From contig CAADVN010000085.1 of the NCBI GenBank assembly GCA_900752445.1, positions 1 through 6,927 of the forward strand: DNA of 6,927 nt, read 5' to 3'. A program made the translations under genes and the position numbers. The notes under the pieces were generated by a model that worked only from the letters and a program-made list of their open reading frames with translations, was not told the origin of the DNA and did no database searches. This DNA is from an uncultured Oscillospiraceae bacterium. Its GTDB lineage: Bacteria > Bacillota > Clostridia > Oscillospirales > Oscillospiraceae. This document shows positions 1-5,733 of this stretch, one piece after another. How positions within the stretch are numbered: position 1 is the stretch's first letter; the number at the start of each line of letters is the position of its first letter.

Positions 1-335
1 AAAAAACCGGCCGTCCGCTGGGTGTAGATGGTCGCCACCGCGCGCGGCCCCGCCGTGTGCGTCAGAAGCCGAAAAACGCTCATGCCGCGCAGGAAGTCCC
101 GGCCCAGCAGTTCTCCCACGTCGTCCTCAAGAGCGAGCTGCCCGGCCTTTACCGCCGTCAGCAGCGCCGTGGCCGTGAAAGTCTTCGTCAGCGAGGCGAG
201 ATCGAAGCACCGGCCTCCCGCGCCCTCGGTCGCGCCCGACTCCACGACGCCGCCCCTGTTGAACAGCGCCCACTCGGCATAGGGGAACACGCCGTCCTCC
301 ACGCCGCGCCGTATGAGCTTTTCCGCCGAGAGCAT
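1..335 (-). CDS. Serine hydrolase, beta-lactamase (class C / PBP4*) family, N-terminal part
   Basis: The first 111 codons are in the window and the gene continues past the left edge. The start is the ATG at 335, preceded by AAAAGGGG (349-342) with a 6-base spacing. The residues 44-51 read FDLASLTK, which carries the SxxK catalytic motif of the serine beta-lactamase/DD-peptidase fold (nucleophile Ser48, general-base Lys51). It is followed by the family's usual helix (TATALLTAVKAGQLALEDDV, 54-73) and LLTHTAG at 90-96. No signal peptide is visible, so the visible part looks cytoplasmic. Family members include beta-lactamases, D-aminopeptidases, esterases and PBP4*-like proteins; the YxN and KTG-type motifs that would narrow this lie outside the window. 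It is divergent from anmK, which fits a role in muropeptide or D-amino-acid peptide processing, but that is inference. The family call is firm; the substrate is unknown. Confidence 0.85.
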   Translation of the reverse strand, partial: MLSAEKLIRRGVEDGVFPYAEWALFNRGGVVESGATEGAGGRCFDLASLTKTFTATALLTAVKAGQLALEDDVGELLGRDFLRGMSVFRLLTHTAGPRAVATIYTQRTAGF

Positions 336-364
336 AAAATACCCCTTTTCTTTTGCGTGGAAAT

Positions 365-394
365 ATTGTATCATTATATTCGAGGAATTGGTAA
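365..394 (-). promoter_or_regulatory. Candidate promoter of the serine hydrolase gene
   Basis: On the minus strand TTACCA (394-389) and TACAAT (370-365) are separated by 18 bases, a plausible sigma-A pair that would start transcription near 358, just ahead of the Shine-Dalgarno. A perfect TATAAT lies between them on the same strand (378-373) and could be an alternative -10, but its -35 position is poor. The stretch is strikingly AT-rich against a GC-rich background, which supports a promoter here without fixing the exact boxes. Confidence 0.4.
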
Positions 395-397
395 CAT

Positions 398-403
398 TAT
401 AAC
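398..403 (+). promoter_or_regulatory. Candidate -10 box for anmK
   Basis: TATAAC at 398-403 matches the -10 consensus at five of six bases and faces anmK, giving a leader of about 75 bases. No good -35 hexamer lies 16-18 bases upstream (375-380 reads TATATT), so the call rests on the -10 alone and on the need for a promoter in this divergent gap. Confidence 0.25.
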
Positions 404-414
404 ATGCCTTTTTT

Positions 415-458
415 CCCAGCGCAACTGTGCATAGTGCAGCGAAAAGCGCGGGATTTTT
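415..458 (+). promoter_or_regulatory. Terminator-like hairpin with T-tract in the anmK leader
   Basis: CCCAGCGC (415-422) pairs with GCGCGGG (446-452), leaving A418 as a bulge, and is followed by ATTTTT (453-458). A competing hairpin pairs 419-426 with 433-440 (bulges A423 and A438, loop GTGCAT), so the two folds exclude each other. This is the outline of an attenuator between the presumed anmK promoter and the anmK Shine-Dalgarno. The loop of the longer hairpin is large (23 bases, with some internal pairing), so the structure is a prediction by eye. Confidence 0.3.
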
Positions 459-472
459 GGACATTAAAGCAA

Positions 473-478
473 GAGGTG
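473..478 (+). promoter_or_regulatory. Ribosome binding site that fixes the anmK start
   Basis: GAGGTG lies 6 bases before the ATG at 485. An upstream in-frame ATG at 404 has only a T/C-rich run near it and would add 27 residues that do not resemble the family, so the 485 start is preferred. Confidence 0.75.
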
Positions 479-484
479 GCGCTT

Positions 485-1672
485 ATGCTGCAAAAAATCG
501 CGGAAAAGCCCCTGCGGCGCATCGTGGGGCTGATGTCCGGCACAAGCGTGGACGGCATTGACGCGGCGCTGGTGGAGCTGCGCGGGCCCCAGGACGCGCC
601 CGAGGTGCGGCTGCTGGCGTTTGAGGACAGGCCCTTTCCCGACGAGGTGAGGCGCGGCATCTTTGAGCTGTTCGAGCCCCAAAACGCGACTTCGGAGCGC
701 GTCGGGCGCATGTCGTACATCCTCGGCAAGCTCTATGCCGAGGCGGCGCTCTCGGTTATAGCGCGCGCGGGGCTTTCCGTCTCCGACGTGGACGCCGTGG
801 CCTCGCACGGGCAGACGATCTGGCACGCGCCGGATGAGGTAACATACTGCGGCCTGCCCGCGCGCTGCACGGTGCAGATAGGCGAGGGCGCGGTCATCGC
901 GCAGGACACGGGCCTCGTGACGGTCTCGGATTTCCGGGTCGCCGACCTCGCGGCGGGCGGCCAGGGCGCGCCGCTCGTGCCATTCACGGAGTACATATTA
1001 TATAGAAGCACGGACGCGACACGGCTTTTGCAGAATATCGGCGGCATCGGCAACATGACCGTGCTGCCCGCGGGCTGCGCGCCCGAGGACGTCTTCGCCT
1101 TCGACACCGGCCCGGGCAACATGCTCATCGACGCCGTCGTCACCCGCGCCACGTGCGGGCGCGAGCGCTTTGACCGCGGCGGCGCCATGGCCTCGCGCGG
1201 CAAGGCGAACTCGGCGCTGCTCGAAAAGCTCAAGGCCGAGCCCTACTACAGCCTGCCGCTGCCGAAGTCCACGGGCCGGGAGCTCTTCGGCGAGCAGTAT
1301 CTGGAGCCCGTCCTGGCCTCGGGCCTCGGCTGGGCTGACCTCGCGGCGACGATGACGGAGCTGACCGCCTGGTCGATCGCGGACGCCTACGAGCGCTATG
1401 TCCTGCCGCGTTACAGGGCCTCCGAGCTGCTGGTCGGCGGCGGCGGCAGCTATAACGAAAACCTCCTGAGCCGCCTCCGGGCGCATTTCGCGCCTCTTGG
1501 TGTGGAGGTCAAGACTCAGGAGGATATGGGTTTCAGCAGCGACGCGAAGGAGGCCGTGGCCTTTGCCATACTGGCCGACCGCTGTCTTGCGGGCCTGCCG
1601 AACAGCCTGCCGTCCGTCACCGGGGCGAAGAACGCCGCCGTCATGGGCAAGATATCCCTTCCGCCGCTGTAA
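485..1672 (+). CDS. anmK: Anhydro-N-acetylmuramic acid kinase (AnmK)
   Basis: A 395-residue cytoplasmic sugar kinase of the ASKHA fold. AnmK opens the 1,6-anhydro ring of anhydro-MurNAc and phosphorylates it with ATP to MurNAc-6-phosphate, returning cell-wall sugar to metabolism. Signatures in order: GLMSGTSVDG (15-24, nucleotide-binding loop), SHGQTIWHAP (107-116), the block DFRVADLAAGGQGAPLVP (149-166), which holds the conserved acidic residues, including the catalytic base of the family, NIGGIGNMTVLP (184-195), FDTGPGNMLID (206-216) and GGGGSYNENLL (318-328). Length is close to the 370-390 usual for the family. MurQ, the etherase that acts next, is not in the window. Its stop lies inside the 3' end of the convergent DUF6873 gene. 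The divergent serine hydrolase may belong to the same recycling task (inference). Identity is firm. Confidence 0.96.
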   Translation: MLQKIAEKPLRRIVGLMSGTSVDGIDAALVELRGPQDAPEVRLLAFEDRPFPDEVRRGIFELFEPQNATSERVGRMSYILGKLYAEAALSVIARAGLSVSDVDAVASHGQTIWHAPDEVTYCGLPARCTVQIGEGAVIAQDTGLVTVSDFRVADLAAGGQGAPLVPFTEYILYRSTDATRLLQNIGGIGNMTVLPAGCAPEDVFAFDTGPGNMLIDAVVTRATCGRERFDRGGAMASRGKANSALLEKLKAEPYYSLPLPKSTGRELFGEQYLEPVLASGLGWADLAATMTELTAWSIADAYERYVLPRYRASELLVGGGGSYNENLLSRLRAHFAPLGVEVKTQEDMGFSSDAKEAVAFAILADRCLAGLPNSLPSVTGAKNAAVMGKISLPPL

Positions 1673-2333
1673 GCGGCACGGCTGAGCCGATATCGAAGGC
1701 CGGCGAGTCCGTCAAATACACCGGCTCGACGCCGCGCTCACGCAGGAAGGATTCTATCCGCGCCACATCCGGGTGCGCGTCCAGCCTGCCGGTGAAGGCC
1801 AGACGTTCGGGCGAAATTTTAAACGACGCGCCGCCTATGAAGCCGGTGTCAAAGCCCTCGAGCTCAATATATCCGGGCCGTATCCCGAGCACGTCTATCC
1901 CGTGCCGGGCTGCGGCCTTCTCTATGCCCGCGTCCGAGGTGATGACGCTGCCCTCGTCCACGACGCAGGTGCTGCATCTCGCGTAGCCCTGGCGCACCTG
2001 GATGCGCTCAAAGCCTGTGATATGCGGGTCGGAGATGCGGAAATCGTGGATGCAGAAGCGCCCGACGACGCAGGCGCAAAGCCGCGCGTCGTCCGGGTAC
2101 ACCCTGCCCTGCCCCTCAACTTTCACGACTTCAAGGCCAATATCCGGCAGGCTGTCCAGATACGTCAGCACCCTTCCGCCGCCGAGGTCGAGCAGCATGA
2201 GGTCGGCGTGGCCGGAGAGACGCGCATCGACGTTTGTGTTATCCGGCAGCCAATACGCGCAAACGCCAAGCGCCGCGAGCGGCCCTTCCAGCCTCTCGCG
2301 GTACTTTTCGCCTATTGCGAAGACGCGGCTCAA
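1641..2333 (-). CDS. DUF6873-type protein with predicted GME fold, function unknown
   Basis: A 230-residue protein with no signal peptide or membrane segment. The start is TTG at 2333, overlapping the radA stop as TTGA, with AAGGGAGG (2348-2341) 7 bases upstream; no ATG or better start is available. Recognisable blocks are SGHADLML (40-47), QGYARCSTCVVDEGSVITSD (115-134), GFIGGA (164-169) and PAFDIGSAVPL (211-221). I recall these as typical of the clostridial family DUF6873, described as having the fold of guanidino-group-modifying enzymes (amidinotransferases, deiminases, dimethylargininase). His42 and Asp44 resemble the His-x-Asp/Glu pair of that fold. I see no obvious nucleophilic Cys in the usual C-terminal setting: the region reads DIGS, and the only late Cys is 229 of 230. 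Catalysis is therefore uncertain. It is translationally coupled to radA and converges on anmK with a 32-base overlap. Family assignment is from memory of conserved motifs. Confidence 0.75.
   Translation of the reverse strand: MSRVFAIGEKYRERLEGPLAALGVCAYWLPDNTNVDARLSGHADLMLLDLGGGRVLTYLDSLPDIGLEVVKVEGQGRVYPDDARLCACVVGRFCIHDFRISDPHITGFERIQVRQGYARCSTCVVDEGSVITSDAGIEKAAARHGIDVLGIRPGYIELEGFDTGFIGGASFKISPERLAFTGRLDAHPDVARIESFLRERGVEPVYLTDSPAFDIGSAVPLTAAEGISCP
1663..1689 (+). other. Two tandem hairpins across the anmK stop codon in a convergent gene overlap
   Basis: GCCGCT (1663-1668) pairs perfectly with AGCGGC (1672-1677) around the loop GTA, spanning the TAA stop of anmK. Next to it CGGC (1679-1682) pairs with GCCG (1686-1689) around TGA. 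Neither is followed by a T-tract on either strand, so they are not classic intrinsic terminators. Because the two genes overlap tail to tail, these are the only visible structures that could slow or protect the 3' ends of both transcripts. Confidence 0.4.
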
Positions 2334-3691
2334 CCCAGCGCCTCCCTTATGGCCTCGCGCACGTTCCTGACGCTGATGAGCTCGAGGCCCTTCGGCCTTG
2401 CGACCTCGCCCTTGACGTGCGCCGGGATGATGCAGCGCTTAAAGCCCAGGCGCGCTATCTCCGACAGCCTGTGATTCAGCTGCGTGACCGACCTTACCTC
2501 GCCCGACAGGCCCACCTCGCCCACGGCGGCGAGGTCTGAGCCGATGGCGATGTCCTTCCAGCTCGAGGCCACGGCCAGGAGCGTGGCGAGGTCGGCGGCG
2601 GTCTCGTCCAGCTGCAGGCCGCCCACGACGTTAATATAGGCGTCGCAGCCGGCGACGCTCATGCCGCCGCGCTTTTCGAGCACGGCAAGGAGCAGCATGG
2701 CGCGGTTGTAGTCGATGCCGTTGGAGTTGCGGCGCGGGTTTCCGTAGCCCGACTGCGCGACAAGGGCCTGTATCTCGGCCAGGATGGGCCGCGTGCCCTC
2801 CATGACGCAGGTGACGCAGGTGCCGGGCGTGTCGAGCGGCCTGCCCGAGAGCAGGGATTCCGAGGGGTTCGGCACCTCGCGCAGGCCGGTGTCCGCCATC
2901 TCGAAGACGCCTATCTCGTTCGTCGAGCCGAAGCGGTTTTTCGCCGCGCGCAGGATGCGGTAGCTCAGGCTCTGTTCGCCCTCGAAGTAGAGCACGCAGT
3001 CCACCATGTGCTCGAGCACCTTTGGCCCCGCGATATTGCCCTCTTTATTGATATGCCCCACTACGAAGGCCGTGAAACCGTCGGACTTCGCCATGCGCAT
3101 GATGGACATGGTGCACTCGCGCACCTGGCTGACGCTGCCGGGCGCGGCGGCTATCTCCGTGTCGAACATGGTCTGGATGGAGTCCACGATGACGACCGTA
3201 GGCTGCACTTCCTCTATCTGCGCCTCTATCTCGCCGAGCTGGGTCTCGGCCAGGACGTAGATCTCGCCCTCGGAGACGCCCAGGCGCTGAGCGCGCATCT
3301 TGAGCTGGCGGCGGCTCTCCTCGCCCGTCACATACAGCACGCGCTCCGAGCCGCCCACGAGGCCGCAAAGCTGCAAGAGCAGCGTGGACTTGCCCACGCC
3401 CGGCGCGCCGCCCACGAGCACCACGGAGCCTCGCACCGCCCCGCCGCCCAGCACGCGGTCAAGCTCGCCCACGCCCGTCGTGAAGCGTATCTCCTCCTGC
3501 GTGTCGAGCTCAGAGAGCAGCCGCGGCTTGCCTGATGCGCGCTTTGCCGTCTGCGCCGCGGCCTTGCCGGATTTAGTTGCCGCCGGGGCCTCGGTCAGCG
3601 TGTTCCACGCGCCGCAGGCCGGGCACTGGCCCGACCACTTCGCCGTCTCATTTCCGCACTCCGTGCAGTAAAACACCGTCTTTTGTTTCAT
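2330..3691 (-). CDS. radA: DNA repair/recombination protein RadA (Sms)
   Basis: A 453-residue RecA-like ATPase that promotes branch migration of recombination intermediates in the cytoplasm. The N-terminal zinc finger uses Cys9, Cys12, Cys23 and Cys26 (CTECG...CPACG). An Ala/Lys-rich linker (about 33-56) leads to the ATPase core, with Walker A GGAPGVGKST (94-103), Walker B TVVIVDS (165-171), GHINKEG (212-218) and the RadA hallmark KNRFG (251-255). The C-terminal Lon-protease-like domain shows INVVGGLQLDE (353-363) and GEVGLSGEVRSV (391-402). Length matches B. subtilis RadA (about 458). I chose the ATG at 3691, where the zinc finger begins; a longer frame from 3838 only adds sequence that belongs to the upstream gene. 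That ATG overlaps the amidase stop as ATGA, and its Shine-Dalgarno is weak, consistent with coupling. disA, a common neighbour in Firmicutes, is absent here. Confidence 0.97.
   Translation of the reverse strand: MKQKTVFYCTECGNETAKWSGQCPACGAWNTLTEAPAATKSGKAAAQTAKRASGKPRLLSELDTQEEIRFTTGVGELDRVLGGGAVRGSVVLVGGAPGVGKSTLLLQLCGLVGGSERVLYVTGEESRRQLKMRAQRLGVSEGEIYVLAETQLGEIEAQIEEVQPTVVIVDSIQTMFDTEIAAAPGSVSQVRECTMSIMRMAKSDGFTAFVVGHINKEGNIAGPKVLEHMVDCVLYFEGEQSLSYRILRAAKNRFGSTNEIGVFEMADTGLREVPNPSESLLSGRPLDTPGTCVTCVMEGTRPILAEIQALVAQSGYGNPRRNSNGIDYNRAMLLLAVLEKRGGMSVAGCDAYINVVGGLQLDETAADLATLLAVASSWKDIAIGSDLAAVGEVGLSGEVRSVTQLNHRLSEIARLGFKRCIIPAHVKGEVARPKGLELISVRNVREAIREALG
2341..2348 (-). promoter_or_regulatory. 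Strong ribosome binding site for the TTG-started DUF6873 gene
   Basis: AAGGGAGG (2348-2341) lies inside the last codons of radA, 7 bases before the TTG at 2333. It supports the unusual start codon and initiation coupled to termination of radA. Confidence 0.7.
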
Positions 3692-4425
3692 AACACCATT
3701 CCGTCCGAAGTATTGGAATATTGAAGATACGAGGCCAGAAGCAGCGCCGATATCTTGAGCTGGTATGTCTCCGTCTGAAGCAGCGCCGCCTCTGAGGGAT
3801 TGGATAAAAAGCCGCACTCGACCAGTATCGCCGTGCATTTCGCCGCGCGCATGAGGTAGATATCCTCTGAAATGGGCGCGGCAACCCTGCGGCTAGTGGG
3901 ACACAGAGCCGTGGTCATGAGTCCGTGCGTCAGCTCGGCCAGCTCGCGGCTGCCCTCGGCCTTGCCGTAGAGCACCTGGCAGCCGAAGGGCCGCAAGTCC
4001 GGGTAGAAGTTCTGGTGTATGCTCACCAGCACCGCGTCAGGCTGCGAGTTTATAAGCTCGGCCCGCGCCTTCTGGTCGGCGCTCTTGCGCTGGGCCGTGG
4101 TCTTGGCCGTGTCGGGATAGTCCAGCTCCTGGCTGTCCCTAGTCATGACGCAGTCCACGCCGAAGAGGCCGCATAGCGCCTCCAGCTTCTGTGCTATGCC
4201 GAGGTTTATTCCGCTCTCCGGCACGCCGCCAGCGGTGACGGCCCCACCGTCTTCCCCGCCGTGCCCGGCGTCGATTATCAGCACCGTCCCCTGCACGGCT
4301 CCAGCAGATACCGGCTCCTGCTCCGGCTCGTCCGCATAATACGGCGGCAGCGCGAACACAGCCGCGATAAGCGCCAGCACCAGGACCAGTGCCACAAGTT
4401 CCCTCAGCCTTATTGAAATAGCCAC
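3688..4425 (-). CDS. cwlD: N-acetylmuramoyl-L-alanine amidase, CwlD-like (Amidase_3)
   Basis: A 245-residue zinc amidase that cleaves the bond between MurNAc and L-Ala. The N-terminal segment, about residues 10-28 (LVALVLVLALIAAVFAL), is a signal peptide or membrane anchor, placing the enzyme outside the membrane. The zinc and catalytic residues are all visible: His55 in DAGHGGEDGG, Glu70 in VPESGINL, His137 in SIHQNF and Glu203 in LVECGFLSNPSE. The order and spacing, the RKSADQKARAELIN block (113-126) and the IYLMR...GFLSNPSEA...LL ending resemble B. subtilis CwlD (237 residues), which prepares spore-cortex muramic delta-lactam. A general wall amidase remains possible, since the partner deacetylase PdaA is not in view. 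SIHQN is a mild change from the usual SIHxNA. The start is GTG at 4425; the codon before it is TAA, so no extension is possible. It is followed by radA with a 4-base overlap. Confidence 0.88.
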   Translation of the reverse strand: MAISIRLRELVALVLVLALIAAVFALPPYYADEPEQEPVSAGAVQGTVLIIDAGHGGEDGGAVTAGGVPESGINLGIAQKLEALCGLFGVDCVMTRDSQELDYPDTAKTTAQRKSADQKARAELINSQPDAVLVSIHQNFYPDLRPFGCQVLYGKAEGSRELAELTHGLMTTALCPTSRRVAAPISEDIYLMRAAKCTAILVECGFLSNPSEAALLQTETYQLKISALLLASYLQYSNTSDGMVL

Positions 4426-4434
4426 TTACATCAC

Positions 4435-4461
4435 CCCTCCCTGCATCCTATGCGGGACGGG
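4435..4461 (-). promoter_or_regulatory. Hairpin covering the amidase Shine-Dalgarno, with an AUG-UAA start-stop before the GTG
   Basis: On the minus strand CCCGTCCCGCAT (4461-4450) can pair with ATGCAGGGAGGG (4446-4435) around the loop AGG: ten of twelve positions pair, one as G-U, with mismatches at C4454/A4442 and G4458/A4438. The right arm contains the GGGAGGGG Shine-Dalgarno of the amidase, so folding would hide it. Directly after the arm the transcript reads TG ATG TAA GTG, an AUG immediately followed by a stop and then the real GTG start. Both features point to translational limiting of the amidase; they are seen in sequence, the role is inferred. Confidence 0.4.
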
Positions 4462-4473
4462 CTCTTTTCAAAA

Positions 4474-5664
<1,191 letters not shown>

Positions 5665-5694
5665 CTGTCGTACCTTCCGTCAAAAATATACACC

Positions 5695-5723
5695 ATTATA
5701 ATACCACCTCCTCCCTCTTGCAA
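5695..5723 (-). promoter_or_regulatory. Sigma-A-type promoter of the aminotransferase operon
   Basis: On the minus strand TTGCAA (5723-5718) and a perfect TATAAT (5700-5695) are separated by exactly 17 bases. Initiation near 5688 would give a leader of about 24 bases containing GGAAGG (5678-5673). It lies in the 69-base gap between the racemase stop and the aminotransferase start, so the aminotransferase, amidase, radA and DUF6873 genes can be transcribed independently of the racemase. The spacer GAGGGAGGAGGTGGTAT is purine-rich; no clear terminator for the racemase precedes it. Confidence 0.7.
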
Positions 5724-5733
5724 GCGTTGCGGG

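Noticed and set aside
57..434. A 125-codon plus-strand frame at the left edge
   Set aside because: It is antisense to the serine hydrolase, which has a SxxK motif, a start and a ribosome site, and it runs through the divergent promoter region.
404..484. A longer anmK start at 404
   Set aside because: There is no convincing Shine-Dalgarno there; GAGGTG sits 6 bases before the ATG at 485, and the AnmK fold begins just after it.
1430..1450. GGCGGCGGCGGC triplet run in anmK
   Set aside because: It encodes the glycine-rich GGGG turn where the kinase family has a conserved GGG motif, so it is coding rather than a repeat element.
1773..2474. A 233-codon plus-strand frame opposite DUF6873 and radA
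   Set aside because: The minus-strand genes carry clear motifs and ribosome sites. This frame has no family resemblance and crosses two real genes.
3692..3838. A longer radA start at 3838, adding 49 residues
   Set aside because: The added region lies inside the amidase coding sequence, does not resemble RadA, and the zinc finger begins directly after the ATG at 3691, as in known RadA proteins.
4434..4468. The hairpin read on the plus strand, followed by CTCTTTTC, as a terminator
   Set aside because: No plus-strand gene lies upstream for it to terminate. The T-run is short and interrupted, and the minus-strand reading covers a real Shine-Dalgarno.
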